Shown here: one piece after another, positions 34,665 to 46,209 of the stretch | Layout of the letters: each line of letters starts with the position of its first letter | How positions within the stretch are numbered: the stretch's first letter is position 1 | Origin: Darksidea phi | Taxonomy: Eukaryota; Ascomycota; Dothideomycetes; Pleosporales; Lentitheciaceae | Length of the DNA stretch: 64,000 nt | Direction of reading: 5' to 3' | NCBI GenBank assembly: GCA_030770425.1 | Contig: JASJFT010000078.1 | Span: 1 to 64,000, forward strand | Translations under genes and position numbers: made by a program | Notes under the pieces: generated by a model | The model's input: the letters and a program-made list of their open reading frames with translations, nothing else | What the model was told of the DNA's origin: nothing | The model's database searches: none

Positions 34665-36049
34665 GATGACTAGCCCTTGACCTCTGATATGTGTGCGGAA
34701 TGGGTATCGAGACCGAAGTCGTGGTGGCTGTGGGTTAGTATAGATCTGTTGTCGGTGTTGAAGTTCTGGTCGGATGTGCGATACCTCGCTTAGCGAACTG
34801 TGGGCTTGGCGAGGTCTAAATCTCTATCCAATCAGAGACGACTAGCCCTTCTGTTCGAGTCACCACTGATTACCATCAGTTGAATGCCTCCGATTGCGAA
34901 ATCAGTTACAGAGACTACTGTGCAAAAGCATCTGTTCAATGTTGGTTCCCGCTGGCACATCGTAACGATCGCCCCGAGGCGTACATCCCACTATCCATCG
35001 GCTCCTCGTCCACCGCGCACCCATACTTTATTAGAATACACTCGTAGAGGGTTTACGCGTGAGACGGGAGGCATCCTCCCACCGGGTGTAGCCCCTCTTG
35101 CTTCTTCCGGATGTTGGCTTTGCCCGCTTACACGCAGCGGCGCGGTACAATTTGCATCCAATGGAGAGGGTTGGACGCTGTAGCTTCTATCGGCCCAAGG
35201 TCTTGTTCAATTTCTCCCTGTCACGTCGACCCAACACCATGCCACGCCCAAATTGATACGTCTCCGAGCCTCGGAAACACAGACATCAGACAGACAAGGC
35301 TGCGGCAAGCGAACATTGGTCTCGCAAATGGCGAATACGGCCCCAACACGGCTTGCAGTCACGGGGCGCGAATCGAGGACATGCCGGTGCTTTGCATGTT
35401 AGCAAGGCTTCCAGGCTTCGGGCGAGCTCATTGCGGGGCAGCCGGTCTGGACGGCGCTTCTCTCAGCAGCTGCGACGAGACTGAGACGGCTTGACAAGCT
35501 CTGAGCATCAAGCAGCGATGGACCAGGAGAAACTCCAGGCTGCGATCTCGGCTCGAAACGCAGGCGAAGGTGTCGGTGTATGCAAGCGTGTCAGGTACTG
35601 TGTGCTGGTGGGGTGGCCCTCGGCGTTAGTGCGCTTTGCTCCCGCGAGCTCGTGGGATTTGTCGGCGCCGGAGATGTGCTTTGCAAGAAGTGCAGCGGCT
35701 TAGTGATGCTTGGTGACTTGCCTCAAGATTAGAATGCTTTAAAGGCCTCGCCGCCTATCTCTGCCCCCGTCCCCGCAATTTTCATCCCAAGATACGGGTC
35801 GTGCAGGACTCCCCTCCGACGGCTCCGAAGCTCCCACGCCTACGTCAACACATCATCAACCGTCTGTCCCGCTAAAAGACAGGCGCGCAACCCCACCACA
35901 CAAAAAGCTTCCGACAACCCAACACTTTCCTGCTATCGTCCGCGCTCCCCAGAGAATACTCGTCCACAGTTGTTTGCCCGACTACCAGAACCGCGTAATT
36001 GGCAGCCAGAGACCTGTTGAGGTCGAATTCCCCCGCTACAGCCTCCACA
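34665..36049. other. Divergent promoter region RPL33 / ZWF1
   Basis: About 1.4 kb. It contains the shared ribosomal-protein promoter element at 34785-34797. A 62-codon frame from 35518 (MDQEKLQAAISARN) has a plausible start but no continuation that I recognise, so I do not call it. Pyrimidine-rich tracts precede the ZWF1 start. Confidence 0.55.
34785..34797. promoter_or_regulatory. Shared ribosomal-protein promoter element, RPL33 copy
   Basis: CTCGCTTAGCGAA, with inverted repeat TCGCT-T-AGCGA, lies about 120 bp upstream of the RPL33 start on the opposite strand. It is identical over 13 bases to the site 80 bp upstream of RPS1. Confidence 0.55.
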
Positions 36050-38102
36050 ATGGCGAACACGGTTATCAAGAACGAGGCCGGTGCCGGGTATGTTACCCTC
36101 TCCTCTCCCCGTCGAAGCGCGCGACGGCGCAGCTAGCCGAAAACCTCTCGCAACCGGCACCGCTACGGCATTGGAGTTTGTTCGAGCCTTGTCTTGCCCC
36201 TCCTTCAACCGCGCAAATGCGGAAAGTCCGGAGAATCGAAGCTGATATACACGCACCCGCAGAACCTTCGAGCTCAGGGACAACACCGTTATAGTTGTGC
36301 TAGGAGCTTCTGGTGATCTGGCTAAGAAAAAGACTGTGAGCACTCAATTAAACGTGTCCCAACAAGTCGGACTGACTTGCGTATAGTTCCCCGCTCTCTT
36401 CGGTCTCGTAGGTAGCCCCCACCAACACACTCGCAGCGTCCTAACCCCCGCATAGCACCGGAACAATTTCCTCCCCAAAAATGTCAAAATCGTCGGATAC
36501 GCTCGGACACAGATGGACCGCGAAGAGTACATTCGTCGCGTCAGATCCTACATCAAGACACCCACAAAGGATATGGAGCAGCAATTGGAGGAGTTCTGCA
36601 ACTTCTGCACCTATATCTCTGGCCAGTACGATCAAGATGACTCGTTCATCAATCTTCGGAAACACATCGAGGAGCTCGAGAAGGGCCGCAAGGAAACGAA
36701 CAGGGTGTTCTACATGGCGCTTCCTCCTAGCGTCTTTATTACCGTCTCTCAACACCTAAAGAGCAACTGCTATCCCAAGAACGGTATTGCTCGCATCATC
36801 GTAGGTCTTCCAACGACCCCGACACTTAGATGCTCGTCTAATTTCAATTGACAGGTTGAGAAGCCATTCGGCAAAGATCTTGGTAGCTCGAGAGAGCTTC
36901 AGCGAGCACTGGGCCCCGACTGGACCGAGGACGAGATCTTCCGAATCGACCATTACCTGGGCAAGGAGATGGTCAAGAACATTTTGATTCTGCGATTTGG
37001 TAACGAGTTCTTCGGTGCCACCTGGAACAGGAACCATATCGATAATGTGCAGGTAAGTGGGAGTGTCCGCAGTGGTAAACATCTCTGATTGGAAACAGAT
37101 CTCCTTCAAAGAACCATTCGGCACAGAAGGGCGGGGAGGCTACTTTGACGAGTTTGGCATCATTCGCGATGTCATGCAGAACCGTCCGTACCAGGCGCCA
37201 AGTGCCGTGGAAGATAGCTGACATGAGATAGATTTGCTACAAGTGCTGACGCTCTTGACCATGGAGCGGCCCATCTCCTTCTCTGCCGAGGATATCCGTG
37301 ATGAGAAAGTCCGCGTCCTCCGTGGTATGCCCGCCATCGAACCTAAGAACGTCATCATCGGACAGTACGGCAAGTCGCTCGATGGAACAAAGCCAGGCTA
37401 CAAGGAGGACGACACTGTCCCCAAGGACTCGCGGTGCCCCACGTTTGCCTCGATGGTAGCTTACATCAAGAATGAGAGGTGGGACGGTGTCCCGTTCATT
37501 CTTAAGGCAGGCAAGGCACTGAACGAGCAAAAGACGGAGGTCCGCATTCAGTTCAAGGATGTAACATCGGGCATCTTCAAAGACATCCCACGGAACGAAC
37601 TTGTGATCCGCGTGCAGCCCAACGAGAGCGTCTACATTAAGATGAACTCAAAGCTGCCCGGTCTCAGCATGCAAACTGTCGTCACAGAGCTCGATCTTAC
37701 GTACCGGCGGCGATTCTCCGACCTCAAGATTCCCGAGGCATACGAATCCCTTATTCTGGATGCGCTCAAGGGCGATCACTCCAACTTCGTCCGTGACGAT
37801 GAGTTGGATGCTAGCTGGAGGATCTTCACCCCCCTCCTCCATTACCTTGATGACAACAAGGAGATCATTCCTATGGAGTATCCTTATGGTACGAATCGCA
37901 TCGGAAAAATCCCGCATATTATTATCGACTAATCTTACCAGGCTCTCGCGGCCCTGCCGTGCTGGATGACTTCACATCGGCTTATGGGTATAAGTTTAGC
38001 GATGCAGCAGGTAGGACCTAACCTCTGTGTTATGCGGTAGAAGAATCACTAATATGTACAGGCTACCAATGGCCGATGGCACACGTTGACGAGAAGCTAT
38101 AA
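36050..38102 (+). CDS. ZWF1: Glucose-6-phosphate 1-dehydrogenase
   Basis: First enzyme of the oxidative pentose phosphate pathway; it oxidises glucose 6-phosphate with NADP+ in the cytosol. Nine exons: 36050-36087, 36263-36335, 36387-36407, 36456-36800, 36855-37052, 37099-37183, 37232-37888, 37942-38010 and 38062-38102, giving 508 residues. The NADP-binding fingerprint is [13 protein letters not shown] (about 21-33). The active-site RIDHYLGKE, with its catalytic His, is near residue 188. EKPFGKDL and [16 protein letters not shown] are also present. The third exon is a 21-nt microexon coding FPALFGL, enclosed by 51- and 48-nt introns. Many short introns clustered at the 5' end are usual for this gene in filamentous fungi (gsdA in Aspergillus). 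Confidence 0.95.
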
Positions 38103-38564
38103 GCCTCATTTTGCCGCTACAAAAAAGTGACCTGTATAGGAACTAGTTATGAAGGAAATGGGGGACAACTGCTTGAGGCTAAGGTCTAGAGTCGGACTCA
38201 GGAACTTATCGGAGGGACTCAAATCCTAGACACACAGTTGAATGAAATGTATTTGGCCATCAATTCAATCAACGTACATCCCATTCTAGCATGTGCTACG
38301 AATAGCATAGCAACAGCCCCATCAGAGTGATAATTATGACAGAATATATTGGGCAGGACTTGCCCCTAAACCAAAATAGGCATTCCGAGGAGCATGGTCG
38401 GCTAACTTTCAGCTTTATCCCACGGATACGGCGTACCGAAAGCGGAGGGAGGCTGTGGCGCATGGGCTGAGAACGCCACAATTTGACGGGACACTGCAGA
38501 GGGGAAATCTTGGTCGCATCATTAGCGGATTGCATCATGCGGCGCGTCAAGAAAATTTCTGGAC

Positions 38565-38725
38565 TGAGTCACTTCCATGCAACTAGAGACTGACTCGTTC
38601 GCCATATTTGAATAGACCGAGAATTTGGAATACACTAGCAGGTGACGTGATTCACATTGTTCGCCACATCCATTGATCTCAACGAAACCGACCAACATAC
38701 CACAGTACTACCTCCGCCCGACTCA
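38565..38725 (+). promoter_or_regulatory. Cluster of Gcn4/CpcA-type sites
   Basis: A perfect TGAGTCA at 38565-38571, TGACTC at 38591-38596 and GACTCA at 38720-38725 lie 147-307 bp before the serine-biosynthesis start codon. A further GACTCA lies at 38837-38842 in the leader. TGASTCA is the known site of Gcn4/CpcA/Cpc1, which induces amino acid biosynthesis on starvation. Use here is inferred. Confidence 0.55.
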
Positions 38726-38804
38726 GATCTTGAAATCTTTTGCAGATTTCTTGACCTGCAGCTAGTTCGCGCGCTGAGCTGGCATATCTTAGGATTTGCT
38801 TGCC

Positions 38805-38812
38805 TATATAAG
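38805..38812 (+). promoter_or_regulatory. TATA box of the 3-phosphoglycerate dehydrogenase gene
   Basis: TATATAAG, 60 bp upstream of the start codon and downstream of the Gcn4-type sites. Clear TATA boxes are typical of inducible genes. Confidence 0.55.
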
Positions 38813-38871
38813 ACATTGTACCACGACCGAGGCCTCGACTCACGCACCACTCCATCCTCTAGGCTTTCAGC

Positions 38872-40332
38872 ATGGTTCCCCCCAAAGATATCGTAGGAAG
38901 CATCAGCAATCTTACCAGACAAGTTTCCAACAGCCTCAACCTGAGCAGCAGCCCGACCCTCTCCTTTCACAGCCCGCCGTCCAGCTTCCGACAGCCTCCG
39001 TCACATCCCAGCTTTCAAGATGGTCACTCGCATAGCGTGGTCGCCATGGCGTCAGCAGGGGCCGCTGCGAAACAGCTGAAGCCCTTTGATACCAAAGACA
39101 TTAAAGTGCTATTGCTAGAGAACGTCAACCAGACTGGCGTAGATATTTTAAAAGAGCAGGGCTACCAGGTTGAGGCTCTCAAAAGCAGCTTGCCAGAAGA
39201 GCAACTGATCGAGAAGATCAGAGATGTACAGGTCATTGGTATCCGCTCAAAGACGAAGCTCACGGAGCGGGTGTTGAAGGAAGCGCGGGACCTCATCGTC
39301 ATCGGCTGCTTCTGCATTGGCACGAACCAGGTCGACCTCAAGTATGCCGCACAGCAGGGAATCGCCGTCTTCAACTCGCCCTTCAGCAATTCGCGCTCAG
39401 TTGCAGAACTTGTCATCGCCGAGATCATCGCCCTCGCCCGCCAGCTCGGCGACCGTTCGATGGAACTCCATAATGGGACGTGGAACAAAGTGAGCAAGGG
39501 CTGCTGGGAGATTCGCGGCAAGACATTGGGCATCGTCGGTTACGGACACATTGGCAGCCAGTTGTCGGTGCTTTCAGAAGCAATGGGCATGGAGGTTATA
39601 TACTATGATGTTCTGAACTCGATGGGTCTCGGGACGGCGAAGCAGGTGCCTACACTGGACGAGCTGCTGGAACAGGCGGATTTCGTAACGCTGCATGTAC
39701 CGGAAACGCCGGAGACGAAGAACATGTTCGGGAAGGAGCAGTTTGCCAAGATGAAGAACGGCGGGTATCTGATTAACAACGCACGTGGCTCCATTGTCGA
39801 CATTCCAGCCTTGGTCGAAGCCATGCGCAGTGGAAAGATTGCTGGCGCAGCTCTCGACGTCTTCCCGAACGAGCCTGCCGGGAACGGAGACTACTTCAAC
39901 GCCGACCTGAACGCATGGGCGAAAGACCTGCGTGGCCTAAAGAACCTCATTCTCACCCCGCATATCGGAGGTAGCACGGAGGAGGCCCAGAGCGCAATCG
40001 GGGTGGAGGTCAGCCATGCGCTCGTCAAGTACGTCAACGAGGGCTCCACGCTCGGCGCTGTCAATATGCCAGAGGTCAATCTGCGAAGTTTGACGCTGGA
40101 CGAGCCGAACTGTGTGCGTGTGGTCTACATCCACAAGAACGTGCCTGGTGTGCTGCGACAGGTCAACGCTGTACTGCATCACCACAATATCGACAAGCAG
40201 AGCTCAGACTCGAGAGGGGAGGTTGCCTATCTTCTGGCGGATGTCAGCGAGGTCAAGGAGGAGGAGATTAAGGATCTGTTCCAAAGTCTTGAAGGGCTCT
40301 CCTCCCGCGTACGGACCAGGATGTTGTACTAG
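38872..40332 (+). CDS. SER3: D-3-phosphoglycerate dehydrogenase
   Basis: Oxidises 3-phosphoglycerate to 3-phosphohydroxypyruvate, the first step of serine synthesis. It is a single exon of 486 residues, slightly longer than yeast Ser3/Ser33. After a Ser/Pro-rich leader of about 60 residues, the enzyme starts at KPFDTKDIKVLLLENVN. The NAD-binding glycine motif is LGIVGYGHIGSQ (about 220-231). Catalytic Arg, Glu and His lie in IGIRSKTKLTERV or NNARGSIVD, LDVFPNEP and TPHIGGSTEEAQ. A C-terminal ACT domain (VRVVYIHKNVPGVLRQVNAV and HNIDKQSSDSRGEVAYLLAD) is the likely site of serine feedback. An internal Met at about residue 59 (MASAGAAAKQLK) is a possible shorter start. Confidence 0.94.
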   Translation: MVPPKDIVGSISNLTRQVSNSLNLSSSPTLSFHSPPSSFRQPPSHPSFQDGHSHSVVAMASAGAAAKQLKPFDTKDIKVLLLENVNQTGVDILKEQGYQVEALKSSLPEEQLIEKIRDVQVIGIRSKTKLTERVLKEARDLIVIGCFCIGTNQVDLKYAAQQGIAVFNSPFSNSRSVAELVIAEIIALARQLGDRSMELHNGTWNKVSKGCWEIRGKTLGIVGYGHIGSQLSVLSEAMGMEVIYYDVLNSMGLGTAKQVPTLDELLEQADFVTLHVPETPETKNMFGKEQFAKMKNGGYLINNARGSIVDIPALVEAMRSGKIAGAALDVFPNEPAGNGDYFNADLNAWAKDLRGLKNLILTPHIGGSTEEAQSAIGVEVSHALVKYVNEGSTLGAVNMPEVNLRSLTLDEPNCVRVVYIHKNVPGVLRQVNAVLHHHNIDKQSSDSRGEVAYLLADVSEVKEEEIKDLFQSLEGLSSRVRTRMLY

Positions 40333-41218
40333 ATCACGGAACCATTCGCCGTGGGACTTTCTGTAGGAAAACGGCATTTTAACCGGTCGACTTCTGCTGG
40401 CCGCAAAAGCATTCAACGTGGCGTTCAGAACAAACTTGAACTTCTTGGCCGAGGGCTGGCGCATGGGAGGGGTGTGCTTGTTTAGGAAATGCATATTTTC
40501 TAGCGATCTTCACGTAGCGAGTTTCAGACGATGCAAGCATAATAGGAGGCGAATTTTCAAGATGAGCAAGCCTCTGAAGCAGGCGATGTCAACAGGGGGA
40601 ATTGGTCGCACCCCGCCTGGATCCAGGTGATTTTGTTTTAGAGGTTGTCTCGTGTTCTATTTTCTTAAAGGTGGTCCGCCCGCCGCGGATGTCATAAATG
40701 CATAGGCGCGTTTGAGACAGACGTGGAGCGTGTAGAAGCAGCAGCGTAAAGCACCGTCGAGCAGCGAACGTGAGACGGCGCTGATAGGGTTCCTGGAGGC
40801 TGAACCGTAATTGCTGCAGGAGTGTGCATTTGGTGAGACAGCGCTTGCGCAGTACCGCTGCGTGCCTCGACGAGTGGAGCACTTGTACCGTGGCTTGGCG
40901 GTCAAACCCCTGCTGCAAGCGGGACAGGGCGGTGAAGCTAGCGGCATCCCGGACGTGAAAGTCGACGTGCCAGCAGCAGCACCTCCGTCAAATTATCTCC
41001 ACGCCCCAACAACACGTCTTCCTGCGGGATGCCTTCAAAACTGTGACGGCAGCGAACACTGCATGCAGACGACGAGTTCAGGCCGCGACGAACATCACCG
41101 GTTGGGTTGAGCGAGAGCCCGCACGAATCGCAGGAAGCCGAAAGGGAGAGCAGCGCCCTGACACTTCGTACCACGGCGACACACAACGACGAGGAGCACG
41201 GTGGAGTCAGCGAGCACC
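40333..41218. other. Intergenic between SER3 and the myosin gene
   Basis: About 0.9 kb of 3' UTR and promoter. Short overlapping frames only; nothing supportable. Confidence 0.6.
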
Positions 41219-44200
41219 ATGGCACACATTTACGATGTCGGCACTCGCGCGTGGCAGCCAGACGCGGCCGAGGGTTGGGTGGCCTCTGAGGTCACGGACA
41301 AGCAGGTCGTCGGGGACAATGTCAAGCTGGTCTTCCGGCTCGAGAATGGCGAGGTATGCGCCCGGATACACCAGATACGCTACTAGCGATGAGGTGGGAT
41401 GGCGAGCTGACAATGCACACTACAGACCAGGACCGTCGAAACCACGCTGGCCGCCATCCAGGACGGCAACGACGAGAAGCTGCCGCCCTTGATGAACCCG
41501 GCCATGCTCGAGGCCAGCGACGATCTCACCAACCTGTCACATTTGAACGAGCCGGCTGGTACAGAGGACACTGTCTGAAGTCTGCGAGGCATGCTAACCG
41601 TACACAGTGCTCCAGGCGATCAAGCTGCGGTATCTGCAGAAGGAGATCTACACATACTCTGGCATCGTGCTAATAGCAACGAATCCGTTCGCGAGGGTGG
41701 ATTCGCTCTATGTGCCGGGTATGGTGCAGGTCTACGCCGGGAAACAGCGGTCCTATGGCGCGCCACATCTGTTTGCCATTGCTGAAGAAGCTTTTGCGTA
41801 AGGCCACTTCCTCTTCCCAGCATTTTCGTGACACTGAAAAACGTATCGGCGGTTTGGGCAAGGGCTGATACCAGTGTAGGGACATGTTGCGGGACGAGAA
41901 GAACCAGACCATCGTCGTTTCTGGCGAGTCTGGTGCCGGTAAAACGGTCAGCGCCAAATACATCATGCGATACTTTGCGACACGAGAGTCTCCCGACAAC
42001 CCCGGCCGGCGGAGAGGCAAGGCCGACGCCATGAGCGAGACGGAGGAGCAGATTCTGGCTACTAATCCCATCATGGAAGCTTTCGGTAACGCCAAAACCA
42101 CGCGAAACGACAACTCCTCCCGTTTCGGCAAGTACATCGAGATCATGTTCAACAAGAAGACGGACATTATAGGTGCGAAAATTAGGACATACCTGTTGGA
42201 GCGGTCAAGACTGGTGTTTCAGCCGCTCAAGGAGAGGAATTATCACATCTTCTACCAATTGATAAAGGGAGCTACGGACCAGGAACGGCAAGAACTGTCG
42301 TTGAAACCGGTCGAAGAATTCTCGTACCTCAACCAGGGCAGCTCCCCGACCATCGATGGTGTGGACGACAAGGCCGAATTCGACGCTACAAGGAGTTCTC
42401 TAACCACCATCGGCGTACCTGCACCTATACAGTCCCAGATTTTCCGCCTGCTCGCTGCGTTGTTACACATTGGTGACATCAAAATTGCTGCTACCCGGAC
42501 CGACTCTGCACTTGATCCTGCCGAGCCCTCTCTCGTCAAGGCATGTGAACTGCTAGGGATCGATGCCGCCAACTTTGCAAAGTGGACTGTCAAGAAACAG
42601 CTGATCACCAGAGGAGAAAAAATCGTATCGAACTTGACCCAGCAACAAGCCACTGTTGTGAGGGATTCCGTGGCCAAGTTCATCTACTCGAGCTTGTTCG
42701 ACTGGCTTGTCGAGCGTACCAACGAAAGTCTGGCCACGGAAGAAGTCCTTGCTTCTGCCCACTCGTTCATCGGTGTACTAGATATCTACGGTTTCGAGCA
42801 TTTCGCGAAGAACTCTTTTGAACAATTCTGTATCAACTACGCCAACGAGAAGCTGCAACAAGAGTTTAACGCGCACGTGTTCAAACTCGAGCAAGAAGAG
42901 TATCTTCGAGAGGAGATCGATTGGACCTTTATCGATTTTGCGGACAATCAGCCGTGTATCGACTTGATTGAAGGCAAGCTCGGTGTGCTGTCCTTGCTTG
43001 ATGAAGAGTCGCGTCTGCCGATGGGTTCTGACGAGCAATTTGTCACCAAGCTACACCACAACTTCTCTGGCGACAAGCACAAGTTTTATAAGAAGCCTCG
43101 ATTCGGCAAATCTGCATTTACTGTCTGCCATTACGCCATAGACGTCACATACGAATCCGATGGCTTCATAGAAAAGAACCGAGACACCGTGCCTGACGAG
43201 CACATGCAAGTGCTCAAGGCTTCAAGCAACAAGTTTTTGATTGAGGTTTTGGACGTAGCGGCGCAGATTCGCGACAAGGAAACTGCTGCCACCGCGTCTG
43301 CCAAAGCCCCTGGCGCCGCTGGACGAAGGATAGCGGTGAACAGGAAACCGACCCTAGGTGGTATCTTCAAGTCTTCTTTGATCGAGCTCATGAACACTAT
43401 CAGCTCGACTGATGTCCACTACATCCGATGTATCAAGCCCAACGAAGCGAAGGAAGCTTGGAAGTTCGAAGGGCCCATGGTCTTGAGTCAGCTCCGAGCC
43501 TGCGGTGTTCTAGAGACTGTGCGCATAAGTTGCGCTGGGTACCCTACGAGGTGGACATATGAAGAGTTCGCTCTCCGCTATTATATGTTGGTGCCGTCCT
43601 CATCATGGACTCCCGAGATCCGGAATATGGCAAAGGCCATCCTGAGCAAGGCATTGGGCGCGGGAAAAAATGATGGAACCGACAAATATCAAATGGGTCT
43701 GACCAAGATTTTCTTCAGGGCTGGCATGCTTGCCTTCCTCGAGAACCTACGATCAGCAAGGCTCAACGATGCTGCTGTCATGATTCAAAAGAACCTTCGT
43801 GCCAAGTACTACCGCCGTGTGTACTTGGAGATGCGTCAAGCTATCATCTCCGTCCAGTCTTTGGCAAGAGGATACATGACCCGAGAACGTGCAGAGGAGG
43901 CCCGGCAAGTCAAAGCCGCAACAACCATCCAGCGAGTGTGGCGCGGCTCCCAGGAGAGGAAACGATTCCACCTTATCAGGAATTCGGTCATCAAGTTCCA
44001 GGCTTCTGCCAAGGGGTACCTGTTGCGCAAGAACATGCTGGACACGCGTCTCGGAAACGCCGCTCGGATTATCCAACGCACTTGGCGATCACAGCGGCAG
44101 CTCAAGGCTTGGCGACAATACAGGAAGAAGATTGTCATCATCCAGAAGCTGTGGAGAGGAAGGAAAGCCCGCAAAGAATACAAGGGTCTCCGAGCCGAGG

Positions 44201-46209
44201 CTCGCGATCTCAAGAACATCTCGTACAAGCTGGAGAACAAGGTCGTCGAGCTTACGCAAACATTAGGTTCGATGAAGGAGGCGAACAAGGCCCTGAAGTC
44301 GCAAGTCGAGAACTACGAAGGTCAGATCAAGTCGTACAAAGAGCGGAGCCGTGCACTCGAGAATCGGCAAAAGGAGCTTCAGGTGGAAGCCAACCAGGCG
44401 GGTATCACCGCTGCCAAGTTGAGCGTCATGGAAGAGGAGTTCAAGAAGCTCCAGGCCAACTACAACGAAAGCACTTCGAAGATGCGGCACCTACAGGAGG
44501 AGGAGAAGCAACTTCGGGCTTCTCTGAAGCAGACAACAGACGACCTCGAACAGTCCAAGCGGAGAAGCAACGTCACGGAGTCGGAGAAACTGTCGCTCCG
44601 ACAACAGCTTGCCGACCTCCAGGAGCAAGTCGAGTTGATGAAGCGCGCCGGTCCTATCCAAGGCGAGATGGCCAACGGCCACGCAACAGCATTGGGTGGC
44701 GCCAGCAGCCTGATCAACCTGGTCTCTTCCAAGAAACCGAAGCGACGGAGCGCTGGGCCCGATATCCGCGACCTAGATCGCACCACTCAGATGTACAACG
44801 CGCGACCCACGTCTACTCTCCATCGGCCCAACCTTTCTGGATCGACCTTCAGCCCTAACTTTGACAATGTCGAGCTTGAGCTGGAAAACATCCTCGCTGA
44901 CGAGGAAAACCTGAACGATGAAGTCACCCTTGGTCTCATCAAGAACCTCAAGATTCCTTCTCCCACGATAACACCACCACCTACGGACAAAGAGGTTCTC
45001 TTCCCCGCTTACCTTATCAACCTCGTTACCTCTGAGATGTGGAACAATGGTTTCGTCAAGGAGTCGGAGCGATTTTTGGCCAACGTCATGCAATCAATCC
45101 AGCAAGAAGTCATGCAGCACGACGGCGAGGAAGCGATCAACCCCGGCGCCTTTTGGTTGTCGAATGTTCACGAGATGCTCTCCTTTGTCTTTCTCGCCGA
45201 GGATTGGTACGAGCAGCAGAAAACCGACAACTACGAGTACGATAGACTGTTGGAAATTGTCAAGCACGACTTGGAAAGTCTTGAGTTCAATATCTATCAT
45301 ACATGGATGAAGGTGCTCAAAAAGAAGCTGCAGAAGATGATCATTCCCGCTATCATCGAGTCGCAGTCTCTTCCCGGCTTTGTTACAAATGAGAGCAATC
45401 GCTTCCTCGGCAAGCTGCTCCAAGGCAACAGCACCCCCGCCTACAGCATGGACAACCTGCTCAGCTTGCTGAACAATGTCTACAAGGCCATGAAGGCCTA
45501 CTACCTCGAGGATACGATCATCATTCAGCTCGTGACGGAGCTCCTGAGGCTTGTTGGCGTGACCGCTTTCAACGACCTGCTCATGAGGAGAAACTTCCTC
45601 TCATGGAAGCGGGGTCTTCAGATCAATTACAACATCACTCGTATCGAAGAATGGTGCAAGTCGCACGACATGCCTGAGGGCACTCTCCAGCTTGAGCACC
45701 TGATGCAGGCAACGAAACTGCTGCAACTCAAGAAGGCCACGCTCAACGATATTGAGATCATTCAAGACATCTGTTGGATGTTGTCCCCCAACCAGATCCA
45801 GAAGCTGCTCAACCAATACCTGGTCGCCGACTACGAGCAGCCCATCAACGGCGAGATCATGAAAGCCGTCGCGTCGCGCGTCACGGAAAAGAGCGACGTC
45901 CTTCTCTTGACAGCAGTAGACATGGAAGACTCGGGTCCGTATGAGATCGCGGAGCCTAGGGTCATCACGGCGTTGGAAACATATACACCTTCGTGTAAGT
46001 ACAAACGTTTGGTTACGCTACCGGTCAGGATAAGCGCTAACCAATTCGTTGCAGGGTTGCAAACACCAAGGCTCAAGCGCCTTGCGGAGATAGTGTCTTC
46101 GCAGGCGATTGCGCAGCAGGAGAAGATTGAGTTTGAGCATACTAACGGCGATGGCGAGCTTGGGATGAACGGGCAGCCTGAGCTTATCGAGGAGGAGGCG
46201 GCGGCGTAG
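41219..46209 (+). CDS. MYO2: Class V myosin heavy chain
   Basis: Actin-based motor that carries secretory vesicles and organelles to hyphal tips (MyoE/Myo2 type). Five exons: 41219-41353, 41426-41558, 41608-41797, 41880-45994 and 46055-46209, giving 1575 residues. The N-terminal SH3-like domain starts MAHIYDVGTRAW. The motor has the P-loop GESGAGKT (168-175), switch II DIYGFEHF and the relay/SH region SQLRACGVLETVRIS. About six IQ motifs follow (784-920, for example VMIQKNLRAKYYRR and IIQKLWRGRKARKEY), then coiled coil (about 925-1080) and a C-terminal cargo-binding DIL domain (about 1215-1510, ending near CWMLSPNQIQKLLNQY). The last intron restores YTPSWLQTPRLKRLAEIVS, which the unspliced frame lacks. 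Confidence 0.97.

Larger units (their letters stand above)
38103..38871. other. Intergenic, SER3 promoter
   Basis: About 0.77 kb, with the ZWF1 3' UTR on the left and the promoter of the phosphoglycerate dehydrogenase gene on the right. The elements are listed separately. Confidence 0.6.

Noticed and set aside
34801..34890. GTTCGAGTC resembling a tRNA T-arm
   Set aside because: The flanking bases do not form a T-stem or acceptor stem; no D- or anticodon arm.
35518..35703. Short frame starting MDQEKLQAAISARN near ZWF1
   Set aside because: The start resembles those of small conserved proteins, but nothing recognisable follows and no intron could be placed to continue it.
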